The notes under the pieces are model-generated. The model had not been told where the DNA came from. It made no database searches and was given only the letters and a program-made list of their open reading frames with translations. A stretch of DNA of 64,000 nt. Source: JBNGOQ01 sp050589645 (GTDB taxonomy: Bacteria > Bacteroidota > Bacteroidia > Flavobacteriales > Flavobacteriaceae). Each line of letters begins with the position of its first letter. The first letter of the stretch is position 1. Shown piece after piece: positions 47,042-58,200 of the stretch. A program made the position numbers and the translations under genes. The stretch is taken from assembly GCF_050589645.1 (NCBI RefSeq), contig NZ_JBNGOQ010000003.1, positions 186,001 through 250,000 on the forward strand, in the 5' to 3' direction.

Positions 47042-48052
47042 ATGAACAAATCAGAAGTAATGGCTGCTCTGACCAGCCAGTCCAGGAAATTAAAATCAGC
47101 CCATGAAGGGTCGGATTTACTTCGACCATTAAAACAGCTTCCTGGAACTTGGAAAAGTGAAGGATTGGGCTGGAATATCATCGCACTACCTTTCGAAAAT
47201 GGACCTTTGAATTATCGTGTCCTTATGAACCAGTATAGCGAAACTATAAAGTTTAAGGATATAGCAGAGCGTGTTCCGAATAGAGGTATTGTCACTGATG
47301 CCTTTCCTCCGGATATTGATTTACCGGACAACGAGCAAAGCGACCAATTTGTCACCACCATTGATTACGAGCAATCTATAAAACAGGTAGCAGCAGCAGA
47401 TTCTCCTGTATCAGGTTTGGCAGGTATTCAAAATGATGAAATTCATCATGAGCCGGGTCTTTTTTTACACATGCTAAATAAGGAAACCAATGGGATTGAT
47501 ATTGCCCGCCTAGCAACAATTCCACATGGCGATTCGGTATTGGCGCTTGGTAAGAGCAGTGAAATAGGTGGGCCACCAGAGATTCCTGAGGCAAGTGCAT
47601 TGCCACTTCGTGTTTCCCAGGAATTAAGTAGTCCGTATTTAGCGCCATATAAGGTCTTTGTTGATACACCATTCAAAGGGAACGTTAACGTTCCCGATTT
47701 TCCAGGATTTAGTCCTATAGATGCCAATGTGCTGCTCCGTCTAGCAAATAGTAGTGTTGCCATAAAGAAAACAACGGTTTTACCGTTCGGTACTTCCTTG
47801 GAAACAGGCGGGATTGTAAACATTCCTTTTATAGTAAAACAGGCTAATGCTACCGAAATGAAGGCAATTTTCTGGCTTCAAGAATTAGAGGAACTGGATG
47901 TGGACGGGAATCCTGTTTTACGTTTACAGTACACCCAAAATGTGTTACTGGATTTCTTTAAAGCCCCTAATAGTAATGAATTGATTCGTTGGCCCCATAT
48001 AAGTATTAATACACTTATCAAAGTTCCGAAATCACAAGAAATTTTAGTGTAA
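47042..48052 (+). CDS. FABP/nitrobindin-like beta-barrel protein, LodA-like operon
   Basis: 336 residues. The early motif PGTWKSEGLGWNIIALPFEN, followed by LNYRVLMNQYSETIKF and VPNRG, resembles the opening of nitrobindin/FABP-like heme- or fatty-acid-binding barrels (LPGTWxGxGxN). A GDSVLALGKSSEIGG block and an IPFIVKQANATEMKAIFWLQ block follow. No signal peptide. It starts an AT-rich operon; the 105-aa protein starts 49 bp downstream. A role as ligand-binding or maturation partner of the oxidase is inference. Confidence 0.6.
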   Translation: MNKSEVMAALTSQSRKLKSAHEGSDLLRPLKQLPGTWKSEGLGWNIIALPFENGPLNYRVLMNQYSETIKFKDIAERVPNRGIVTDAFPPDIDLPDNEQSDQFVTTIDYEQSIKQVAAADSPVSGLAGIQNDEIHHEPGLFLHMLNKETNGIDIARLATIPHGDSVLALGKSSEIGGPPEIPEASALPLRVSQELSSPYLAPYKVFVDTPFKGNVNVPDFPGFSPIDANVLLRLANSSVAIKKTTVLPFGTSLETGGIVNIPFIVKQANATEMKAIFWLQELEELDVDGNPVLRLQYTQNVLLDFFKAPNSNELIRWPHISINTLIKVPKSQEILV

Positions 48053-48101
48053 ATAACTGATAAATCCAAGAATATAATAGCAAACAATAAGACCAAAAAT
48101 T

Positions 48102-48419
48102 ATGACAACAAAAGTTTTAAAAGTGTTAGAAATCGAATTATTAATTCAGGAAATAAACCCTCCTAATTTAGTTATAAAGGTAAAAGGAGAAGTAACATCT
48201 GGGGGTTGGACAAATGCCCGCTTAGTCCCATATATTTATATAGCACCACCAGTGGATGGCATCTATGAATTTGATTTTGTTGCAGATGCCCCTGGAGGGA
48301 TTATAACTCAGCCAATTGCATCAATAGATGCAAAACCTTATACGTGGGAAGCCTTTCCAGAAGAGCTTAAAGGAGTTAAAGTATATGCTTCTTCAAATAA
48401 TCTAATAGAAAAAATCTAA
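48102..48419 (+). CDS. small beta-rich protein, LodA-like operon
   Basis: 105 residues. The centre GEVTSGGWTNARLVPYIYIA, then PVDGIYEFDFVADAPGG, forms an evident beta-sheet domain, which I recall as a small conserved protein type but cannot name. No signal, no cofactor motif. The next gene begins 9 bp after its stop, so translation is likely coupled. Confidence 0.6.
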   Translation: MTTKVLKVLEIELLIQEINPPNLVIKVKGEVTSGGWTNARLVPYIYIAPPVDGIYEFDFVADAPGGIITQPIASIDAKPYTWEAFPEELKGVKVYASSNNLIEKI

Positions 48420-48428
48420 AGAAATGAT

Positions 48429-50774
48429 ATGGCACTGATTGATGATGTTAAAAATATATTGAATGAGTTGGCTCCGCATGGGTGGAAAGAACTGTTTGAG
48501 GAACATGGCCTAGACATAATTTCCGAGACCTTACAACAAGACTTGATAAAAAAACCTTTGGCTGTAAATAGAAACCTAGATGGCTTTAAAGACTTCTCTA
48601 AAGACGGAAAATTTGCAATTACCCCTGGCATTCCTTCCCAAAGTTTACTTTATCATGCCTTAGCTTCTCCTGCAGTGTTGACAGCACCAAATGGAAACAA
48701 ACTGAGCAAGTTCCCAACAATAAAACAAATAGAAACTATTGAGAATTATGTATATGCCTCAACGAACAGAAATTTAAAGGATGTAATCAGTCTTTTTACG
48801 CCAAACAGTGAATTTTCCATTGCCGTTTTCGCTCTTGAGTACAGAAATTTACCTGAAACAGTTCATAAAAGGCATGCAGACCTATGTTTTTCTCGAACAG
48901 GAGTAGCTAGAGTAGGGAACTCTGAGCAAATGTATATTCCCGAGAAAAGGGGTTTTTTAAGTCACATTGAAGGTGATTCAAATGAGGTGTTTAGGGTTAT
49001 TCCCGTTAGATATGCTGCTTATATTTCAGTTCTTCAAAAAGGAGATGAGAATCGTTTTGGTCCCGCCAGATTTGATTTGGGGACTCTAACAAATCAATCA
49101 GATCAGAGTGATTCAGATATTGATTTCTGGGTGCCTGTGCATAAATTATTTAGTGGATTGGAATGTCTGTCAGGTGAAGACCTTGAACTAGAAATAAATT
49201 ATCATCATGTCAATGAAAAACTAAAAAGAGTTCATATTGAAAAAATGGGTGTATCTGGTTTTAATACAGGACATTCGGGAAAAGAGCTAGAATCATGGCC
49301 TTTTAAATTTTCCAACTCACTTGGCGAATTAAGTGATTTTTCAGATGATGGTAGCTTTTTATTGAAGCCTATAAAGCATCCTTTAGTAGAGGAAGTAATA
49401 GATCAAAACAAGAGGATTGGAACAATTGTGCCTCCACAATCTAGTAACTTCTTTTCTCCAAGTTTTACAATAAATGGTGTTGATATTGATGGTGACGGTA
49501 ATCCGGATTCAAGAAAAGCGCCAGAATATGTGCATGTCAGGGATAAAATTGTTGGCGCTAATATTCAAAAATTAAATAACCAAAGATCTGTTATAAAGAG
49601 AGTGAATAGCGGTAATTACAAAGCACAACACTATTTGGATTTTGCAGCTGATGGATGGATTGAAGTAGAATGTAAAGAAATTTCCAGTAGGATAGTAAAT
49701 TCTATTCCAGCCTATTCGATTATTGCCGCTCCTGACTTTTTTCCACACGTTAACCAAGGTGAGTTAATGGATTGGTGGATTCGATTGCCAAGAAATTTGC
49801 AGCAAGATATATGGAGTGTGCCGCCTCTCTCTTTATCAGACCAAAGAACGGCAGCTAACCTAGAGTTGAAAATAGAAGGACCTGGTATTTCTTTGGAAGT
49901 ATTTAACGATAAAGATATTTCGATAACTGCCGTGGTATCACAACACAGAGGAGTAGGAACTTTCACGTTATCAACCGCAAAAAACGAAGTTACTAAGATA
50001 AAACGTCAAGGTGTATTACCTGACGCTGCTGCTGGCGTTTTTGCTCCAGGGTGGGATACAAGTATGGATGACAAAAAAGGAACACTTTTCCTATCTGCCT
50101 ATGGATTAGGGAGTCCTTTTCCAGAAGACGCAAAATTGTGTGCAGCAATTAGTACTTTCTGGCCTGCTGCTGCTCCTGATTCGTCTAGACAATTTGCCCC
50201 AAGTGTTTTAAGTCAAAGAACAGAAAAAGCATACGCTACAGTTTGTCCACTTACAGATAAAGAAATTGGATTGGATGACCAACCATCATGGGATGGGAAT
50301 ATTGGGCCACAAACTGTGCAAAGAGGATCAAGAGAAGTAATTGAATACATGCGTTTTGAATATGTTGACTATATAGAAAACAGTTTGTTGGGGAAAATGT
50401 CGCTTGCAATAACTGCCAAGATAGATATTGATGATTATACTAATAGAATTTTAGGAATGAACAGGGTGTACCAAGCACTTGGTATTCAGGACAGCCCAAA
50501 TAGTTTTAATGAAAAGAGAAGGTGGGGGATTCAGTCTTTCACTAAAGTTGATTCTAGTGACAATGACGTTCAATCTGCGTTATCAGCGGGAATTAATATT
50601 ACAGGTAGAATCCTCAAGTTTATAATGTTTGAAAGTAAGGGCAGAATCAATCACCCTTCAAATTTTAAAAAAGTTCATGTGGAAATTAAAAGAAAGGTAG
50701 TATTGCTTTATAACGGACTCCGACGAGTTCATCTATTTGAAAACAATCAGTGGACAACTAATCAAGTAAGATAA
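48429..50774 (+). CDS. LodA-like quinoprotein oxidase candidate
   Basis: 781 residues. Two hallmarks of the LodA/GoxA (CTQ-dependent amino-acid oxidase) family are seen: TGVARVGNSEQMYIPE at ~157-172, matching the N-terminal GIARVGNS...PE motif, and STFWPAAAPD at ~575-584, matching TFWPARVPN around the tryptophan precursor. Candidate cofactor residues are W578 and C571 (seven apart) or C606 and W621; in LodA the Cys and Trp are 65 apart, so this arrangement is not canonical. A ~145-residue N-terminal extension precedes the motif. Blocks such as WVPVHKLFSGLECLSG and YHHVNEKLKRVHIE are strongly patterned. No signal peptide is seen. The adjacent gene encodes a LodB-like flavoprotein, the maturation partner that LodA requires, which strongly supports the assignment. 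The substrate is unknown. Confidence 0.7.
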   Translation: MALIDDVKNILNELAPHGWKELFEEHGLDIISETLQQDLIKKPLAVNRNLDGFKDFSKDGKFAITPGIPSQSLLYHALASPAVLTAPNGNKLSKFPTIKQIETIENYVYASTNRNLKDVISLFTPNSEFSIAVFALEYRNLPETVHKRHADLCFSRTGVARVGNSEQMYIPEKRGFLSHIEGDSNEVFRVIPVRYAAYISVLQKGDENRFGPARFDLGTLTNQSDQSDSDIDFWVPVHKLFSGLECLSGEDLELEINYHHVNEKLKRVHIEKMGVSGFNTGHSGKELESWPFKFSNSLGELSDFSDDGSFLLKPIKHPLVEEVIDQNKRIGTIVPPQSSNFFSPSFTINGVDIDGDGNPDSRKAPEYVHVRDKIVGANIQKLNNQRSVIKRVNSGNYKAQHYLDFAADGWIEVECKEISSRIVNSIPAYSIIAAPDFFPHVNQGELMDWWIRLPRNLQQDIWSVPPLSLSDQRTAANLELKIEGPGISLEVFNDKDISITAVVSQHRGVGTFTLSTAKNEVTKIKRQGVLPDAAAGVFAPGWDTSMDDKKGTLFLSAYGLGSPFPEDAKLCAAISTFWPAAAPDSSRQFAPSVLSQRTEKAYATVCPLTDKEIGLDDQPSWDGNIGPQTVQRGSREVIEYMRFEYVDYIENSLLGKMSLAITAKIDIDDYTNRILGMNRVYQALGIQDSPNSFNEKRRWGIQSFTKVDSSDNDVQSALSAGINITGRILKFIMFESKGRINHPSNFKKVHVEIKRKVVLLYNGLRRVHLFENNQWTTNQVR

Positions 50775-50775
50775 A

Positions 50776-51777
50776 GTGAGAATCGTAATAATAGGAGCTG
50801 GTCCAGCTGGCTCCGCTTGCGCAATATCTGTTTTAAAAGCTGGTTATGAAGTGACGCTGATAGATCGAGTCAGCTTTCCTAGACATGCACCTGGTGAAAC
50901 ATTACATCCAGGAGTAGAACCATTGCTTAAAGAGTTAGGAGTTTTGGATGAAGTATTATGTTCTAATTTTCTTCGCCATCATGGTATTGAGAATATTAGA
51001 GATGGTTACTCCAAATATCAGCCGTACAATGAAGACGAAGATTGGAGAGGATTTCAGTTGTCCAGGAAAGAGTTCGATACGATACTTGTGAACAGGGCTA
51101 TAAAACTTGGAGCAGATTTTTATAGAGGTGTTAAACCTATTAAAGTTGATATTTCAAATAAAGTAATTACTTCGCTTGAGACTAATGTTGGTAAATTTGA
51201 AGGAGATTATTTCATAGATGCGACAGGTAAAAGAGCGTGGTTAGCAAATAATCTTAGAATAGAGTTTAAAGAACATTCTCCTAAATGGATAGCCTACTAT
51301 GGATATGTGAAAAATTCAAAATTCAAACCAAGTAATCCTAAACTTATATGGGACAAAAAAGGATGGACATGGATTTCTCAGATAAATGAAAATCTTGTTG
51401 CTTGGGTACATTTAAACTTACGACAACATGAAAAAGTCGGAAAGGCCTGGATACCAGAATTGTTAAATGACGGGGAATCTACGGGGCCAAGAAAAGCTGC
51501 AGATGTTACATGGAGAATAGCTGAAAAATGTGGTTATAAGAATTGTTTTTTGGTAGGTGATGCTGCGTTTGTTTTAGATCCGGGTTCCTCTCATGGAGTA
51601 TTAAAGGCTATTATGAGCGGAATGATGATAGCACATTTGATATCGAGAATTAAACTGACAAGTTTAGCGAAAATTCAAGAGCATTATGACAGGTGGATGA
51701 AACAACAATTTTTAGCGGATAAAAGAATGTTGAATAAACTATATAATGATTATTGTGCTGATCTAAATATCGCGTGA
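50776..51777 (+). CDS. LodB-like FAD-dependent maturase candidate
   Basis: 333 residues started by a GTG one base after the LodA-like stop. The Rossmann motif is IIGAGPAGSACAISVL at the very N-terminus, followed by GETLHPGVEPLLKELGVL, typical of the halogenase/geranylgeranyl-reductase group of flavoproteins that includes LodB, and GDAAFVLDPGSSHG near the FAD-binding C-terminal motif. LodB is needed for quinone cofactor formation in LodA, so the adjacency predicts maturation of the upstream oxidase. Halogenase-specific WxWxIP is not seen (the nearest is KGWTWISQI), so a halogenase role is less likely. Confidence 0.75.
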   Translation: MRIVIIGAGPAGSACAISVLKAGYEVTLIDRVSFPRHAPGETLHPGVEPLLKELGVLDEVLCSNFLRHHGIENIRDGYSKYQPYNEDEDWRGFQLSRKEFDTILVNRAIKLGADFYRGVKPIKVDISNKVITSLETNVGKFEGDYFIDATGKRAWLANNLRIEFKEHSPKWIAYYGYVKNSKFKPSNPKLIWDKKGWTWISQINENLVAWVHLNLRQHEKVGKAWIPELLNDGESTGPRKAADVTWRIAEKCGYKNCFLVGDAAFVLDPGSSHGVLKAIMSGMMIAHLISRIKLTSLAKIQEHYDRWMKQQFLADKRMLNKLYNDYCADLNIA

Positions 51778-52272
51778 GCATTATATTAGTGAATTAAATT
51801 AAGGAAGCTATTCTAATTGATGAATTATATTTCTTTTGGGAAGTATACAGGAAAAGGAAATATCCACTGTGGATAATATTTGACAATTGAAAACTGGTAA
51901 AACACAGGAACTGGATAGAAAACACAATTCCAAGAAATAAATAACGGATAACTAATTATTATCGTTTGTTCACAATACTGTTCTTTTTGAATTGCTTAAG
52001 GCTCTATAAGTAATTCTGTGTGTCCAATTGATAGTTGATAATTATCTCTTTTGTGTTTAGATACTTTGAACCTTCAGATTCTATATGATATTTGGGTTAC
52101 TTGATTAACCAGCAATCAGTCTTTACGTTATTTAATTATTGTAAAAATTTACTTAGATATATTATAGTCTTTAGTTTACAAATTGTATTTTTAGCTATAA
52201 GTAGAATCGTATTGGAGATTATACTTTCCCCCACACCAATATCCTCTAATAACAACCAAACATTCATTCCGT
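51778..52272. other. AT-rich intergenic region, 495 bp
   Basis: Very AT-rich, with no gene, RNA or clear hairpin recognised. A 69-codon open frame that runs into the next gene in another frame has no support. A TTATACTTTC box (52219-52228) could serve the next gene. Confidence 0.45.
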
Positions 52273-55200
52273 ATGAGAAAGCTATACTTTTTAATTGTTA
52301 GTGTTTTACCAGTACTTACTTTTTCGCAATTCTCTCAGATAGGCCAAGATATTGATGGAGAAGCCTTTGGAGATCAATCCGGCTACTCAGTCAGTCTAAG
52401 CCAAGATGGAAATCGTGTGGCGATAGGTGCCCAACTAAATGATGGTAATGGGAATAGCTCAGGTCATGTAAGAATTTATGAGTTGAACAACGGAAATTGG
52501 ATTCAACTTGGTGCCGATATTGATGGTGAAGCTGTATTGGATCTTTCAGGATGGTCCGTTAGTCTTAGCGCTGATGGAAGCCGGGTTGCCATTGGGGCCT
52601 ATCTTAATGATGGTGGAGGTATTTTTAATTCCGGCCACGTACGGATATACGAATTCAACAATGGTAATTGGATACAATTGGGAACCGATATTGATGGTCT
52701 GTCAGTAGAGGAGCAATCAGGATATTCCGTTGGATTGAGTGCAGATGGAAATCGGGTTGTAGTTGGCGCATATTTAAGTGACGTTAATGGAGCGAATTCG
52801 GGAAGTGCCAGGGTTTTTGAGTTTTCAAACGGGGAATGGTCATTATTGGGAAGCGAAATTTTGGGAGAACGTATCATAGATCAAGCAGGCTGGTCTGTTA
52901 GCATCAGTGATAATGGAAATCGCGTTGCAGTGGGTTCCCGTTTAAATGACGATGGGGGACCCAATGCTGGCCATGTTCGAATTTTTGAATTTAATTCGGT
53001 TGATTGGCTGCAGGTAGGCGATGATATCGATGGTGAGGCAGCGGAAGATTTGTTCGGCCATTCCGTTAGCCTAAATGAGGATGGGAGCCGCGTTGCTGTT
53101 GGGGGTTATGAAAATGATGGCAATGGACCGGCGTCCGGACATACGCGAGTTTTTGAGTTAGTCAATGGAAACTGGATACAACTTGGTTTGGACATTGATG
53201 GCGAGGCCGCTGTAGATCGATCAGGGTGGTCGGTAAGTTTAAATGATTCTGGAAATAGGGTCGCCATAGGGGCATATTTAAATGATGGGAGTGCTTTTAA
53301 CTCCGGTCACACTCGAATCTATGAATTTATCAACGGAAATTGGGTGCAACTGGGCATGGACATTGATGGTGAAGCATCAGTCGATAATCAGTCGGGGTGG
53401 TCCGTCAGTTTAAATGGTTCAGGAAATCGCGTGGCAATTGGAGCTTACTTAAATGATGGTACCGCGACCAACGCTGGTAGCGTGGAAGTTTTCGAAGTAC
53501 CATTATCGATATCACCCAATGCCTTTGTGACTACCTGGAAAACAGATAATGCCGGTTCTTCTGGCCCTGATCAGATCACTATTCCTACCTTTTCCGCAGA
53601 GACTTATAACTATACCGTTGATTGGGGAGACGGTTCTTCAGATAGCGGGGTAACCGGAGACATTACACATACCTATGCAATAGCAGGGACTTATACGGTT
53701 TCCATTTCGGGAGATTTTCCAAGAATTTTCTTTAATGATCAGGGAGACAAGCAAAAAATACTGGCAATCAATAGTTGGGGCTCCATCGCATGGACGTCTA
53801 TGGAGTCTGCCTTCAATGGTTGTACCAATCTAGATATGCTCGCCTCAGATGTACCAGACTTGTCACAGGTCACTTCTATGGAGCGCATGTTTAGATTGTG
53901 TCTTTCTATGGTTGGTAATGATTCTTTTAATAGCTGGGATCTCTCTAATGTGAACAATTTAGATGAGATGTTTCTTTTGGCCAGATCGTTTAATCAACCT
54001 CTTGGCAATTGGAATGTTAGCAATGTGACTTCCATGAGTGGACTGTTTTGGGACTGCGACGTCTTCAATCAGGACATCGGGTCCTGGGATGTAAGCAGTG
54101 TTACGGATATGAGTGCACTCTTTAGGGAAAGTCTTGCCTTTAATCAAGATATTGGAAACTGGGATGTAAGTAGTGTTTCCAATATGAGCTTATTGTTCTT
54201 TTCAGCAAGAGCTTTTAACCAAGATCTTTCAAACTGGGATGTGAGTTCCGTTACTAATATGGAAAGTACGTTTAACAGCTGTTGGGTATTCAACCAGCCC
54301 CTTGCAAGCTGGAATGTAAGCAATGTAACCAATATGCGCGGAATGTTTTCAGATGCCTTTGCATTCAACCAAGATATCTCTGGTTGGAATGTCAGTTCTG
54401 TAAGACGTATGGACGTCATGTTTAACAATGCCAACGCCTTTGATCAAAACATCGGAGGTTGGAATGTGGGCTCAGTTACGAATATGGATCTTATGTTCCG
54501 TAGTGCAGATGTCTTTAATCAAGAGATTGGTAATTGGGACGTCAGTTCTGTGACCACCCTGGAAAGTATGTTTGGAAATGCCGTTAGTTTTAATCAGGAT
54601 ATCGGAAGTTGGAACCTTTCCAGTGCAACTGATATGGGCTCAATGTTCAATGGCGCCACAGCTTTCAACCAGGATATAAGCGCTTGGAATGTGTCAAATG
54701 CCAACGATATGCGGTTTATGTTTAATTCGGCGACTTCATTCAATCAGGACATTGGAGGTTGGGATGTTGGTGGTGTCACGAATATGCAACGCATGTTTAA
54801 AGATGCCGTCAATTTTGATCAGGATTTGGGTCAATGGGATGTGAGCAACGTTACAAGCATGTTCGAAATGTTTGCAAATGTTACACTGTCCACCGGAAAT
54901 TATGATAGCCTCCTTCAAGGCTGGAATGGCCTGAACTTGCAGTCTAATGTGAACTTTAGTGCTGGTAACAGCCAGTACTGTTTTGGAGAAACCGCCCGTC
55001 AGAATATCATAAATACCTATGGCTGGACGATCACGGATGGAGGTCTAAATTGCCCGTTTGCCCCTATGGTCTCTACATGGAAGACAGACAATCCCGGTGT
55101 TTCTTCTCCGAATCAAATAACCATACCCACTTTTTCTGGGGCCTCCTACTACTATACTGTGGACTGGGGAGATGGCAGCTCTGATACAGGTATAACAGGC

Positions 55201-58200
55201 GATATTACCCATACCTACGACATGCCTGGGACCTATACAATAACTATTAGCGGAGATTTTCCCAGAATCTTTTTTAACGGTGCGGGAGATGCTGAAAAAC
55301 TTGTTTCGGTGGATGAATGGGGAGATATTAGTTGGTCTTCCATGGAACGGGCGTTTATGGGTTGTAGCAACTTAGATATAGTCGCCATAGATAGTCCGGA
55401 TTTGTCTGGTACAACTGACATGGATTTAATGTTCTTTGGGTGTAGCTCGCTCATAGGAAACGCGTCTTTCAATAGCTGGAATGTCAGTAATATTACAAGT
55501 ATGGCCAGTCTCTTTAACAATGCCTCTCAATTTAATCAAGACCTATCCAATTGGAATGTTAGTGCGGTTACCGATATGGGAAACATGTTTTTTGGCGCAG
55601 CAGCCTTTAACAAACCTATTGGGTCATGGAATGTGAGTTCTCTTGTTCAGGCGGGTGCTATGTTTAGAACGGCAACAGCGTTTAATCAAGATTTGAGTGC
55701 CTGGAATGTTGGATCGGTTACCAATATGGGTTCCATGTTTAGAAGTGCTAGCTCATTTAATCAGGATATCAGTACTTGGAATGTTAGCGCCGTTACCGAT
55801 ATGTCTGGGATGTTCCTGGGAGCAGCTGCATTTAACCAGGCAATAGGAAGCTGGGATGTAAGCTCGGTAGTAGACATGAATAATATGTTCTCAGCTGCTA
55901 CTGTTTTTAACCGGGATATTGGGGCGTGGAATACAACTAGTGTCCAGAATATGAGCAATATGTTTAGAAGTGCCACAGCTTTTAATCAAAATATTGGAAA
56001 CTGGGATGTGAGCGCTGTGACCAATATGAGTAATATGTTTCAACTGGCGTCTTTATTCAACCAGGACATTGGGGCCTGGGATGTGAGCAGTGTTACAGAC
56101 ATGGGGAGTATGTTTGCAGTAGCCCCTAATTTCAACCAGGATATTGGCGGATGGAATGTAAGCAACGTTACCAGAATGGCATCCATGTTTAACAATGCAG
56201 ATAGTTTTAACCAGGATCTGGGTTCCTGGGACGTTAGTAATGTTCTGGACATGGCAGCGATGTTCGCATCTTGTCCTTTCAATCAGGACATTGGTTCCTG
56301 GAATGTTAGTCAGGTGATCAACATGAGTAATATGTTTAGAGAGGCAGCATCCTTTGATCAAAATATAGGAGGATGGAACGTCTCTAACGTCACTAATATG
56401 AGTGCAATGTTCTCCCTGGCAGTATCTTTTGATCAAGACCTGGGTGGCTGGGATGTCAGTTCGGTAACCAATATGGGCGAAATGTTCTTAAATGTGACCC
56501 TATCTCTAGAAAACTATGATGCACTCTTAAATGGATGGAATAGCCTTGCGAGTCTTCAGTCAAATGTGGTTTTTGATGGGGGTAATAGTCAATACTGTTT
56601 AGGAGAAGTTGCCCGCCAGAATATCATAAATACCTATGGCTGGACGATTACAGATGGAGGTTTAAATTGCCCTTTTGTGCCCTTGGTTACTACTTGGAAA
56701 ACAGACAACCCTGGCGCTTCTGGCCCGAACCAAATTACCATTCCAACATTTGCCGGAGAAGGCTATGATTATGCTGTGGATTGGGGAGACGGCTCTTTAG
56801 ATACTAACATAATGGGGTCTATAACGCACACGTATGGTACAGCAGGGACCTATACCGTTTCTATTTCAGGAGATTTTCCCAGAATTTATTTTAATGGAGG
56901 TGGAGATGCCGAAAAGATCTTAGCGGTTGACCAATGGGGTGAGATTTCCTGGTCGTCTATGGAAGGCGCTTTTCAGGGATGTTCAAATTTAGATATTACT
57001 GCTACAGACCTACCAGATCTGAGTGGTATAAATAGCATGCGAAGAATGTTTACAGGCTGTGTTTCGTTAGTAGGGAACGCTAGTATTAACAGTTGGGACG
57101 TGAGTATGGTAACAGATATGGCCACCCTGTTTACAGATGCAGCTGCCTTTAACCAGGAGCTGGCAAATTGGGATGTAAGCAATGCAGAAAACATGAATAA
57201 TATGTTCCTAAGGGCCTCCAGTTTTAATCGGCCGATAGGAAGTTGGAATGTGTCAAACGTAATTAATATGGGAGGAATGTTTAATAGTACTCCTTTTAAT
57301 CAGGACATTGGCAGTTGGAATGTAAGTAGTGTTGTTAACATGGATGGTATGTTCCAGGGAGCTACCGCTTTCAACCAAAACATTGGTAGTTGGGATGTAA
57401 GTAGTGTGAGTACAATGCGTGTAATGTTTGATGGAGCCCTTTCCTTTGATCAGCCGATTGGAGGCTGGGATGTGAATGCTGTTCAAACCATGACTCAAAT
57501 GTTCAATTCCACCCCCTTCAATCAAGACATCAGCAACTGGAATGTAAGTCAGGTTAGCAACATGGATGGAATGTTTAGAAATACTGGCTTTTTCAATCAG
57601 GATATTGGACTTTGGAACGTGTCTAATGTTACCAGCATGCGGGTCATGTTCCAGGGGGCAACTTCTTTCAATCAAAACCTGGGCAGTTGGGATGTGAGCA
57701 ATGTTTCGAACATGACTCAGATGTTTTCTGGAATTGCTTTAAATATAGAAAACTACGATGCATTGCTGCTTGGGTGGAATAACTTAAACCTCCAACCCAA
57801 TGTTAGTTTTGATGGAGGAAACAGTCAGTATTGTCTGGGAGAAGCTGCACGCCAGAATATGATTGACAACGATGGCTGGGGAATCACAGACGGTGGTGCG
57901 GAAACAGAGTTTCCCATAATTACATGTCCCGCGGATATTTTGGTTCAGTCATCCTCCGTTTTTGGGGTAACCGTGACACTTGCAGATCCAACAGCCACGG
58001 ATAACTGTTCTACCCTTTTTGAATTTACAGCTGTTCGAGATGATGGTCTTCCTTTAAATGCACTTTACCCTAATGGTGTTACCAATATCAGCTGGACTGC
58101 AACTGATAGTGCCGGTAATGTATCCAATTCGTGTAATCAGACGGTCGATGTGGTGTTTAATCCAGACCCGCTTTCCATTACTGGCCTGGTGCTGATAGAT

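Noticed and set aside
50776..51777. Flavin-dependent halogenase
   Set aside because: The fold fits the group, but the WxWxIP halogenase motif is missing and the LodA-like neighbour favours a LodB-type role.
52092..52301. Small 69-aa protein overlapping the start of the giant surface protein
   Set aside because: It overlaps the signal peptide region in another frame, in AT-rich DNA, and has no recognisable sequence features.
53930..57740. Regular ~72-75-bp repeats that could be read as a CRISPR-like or satellite array
   Set aside because: They are in frame in one long gene and encode ~24-residue BspA repeats; spacers are not unique and there are no cas genes.
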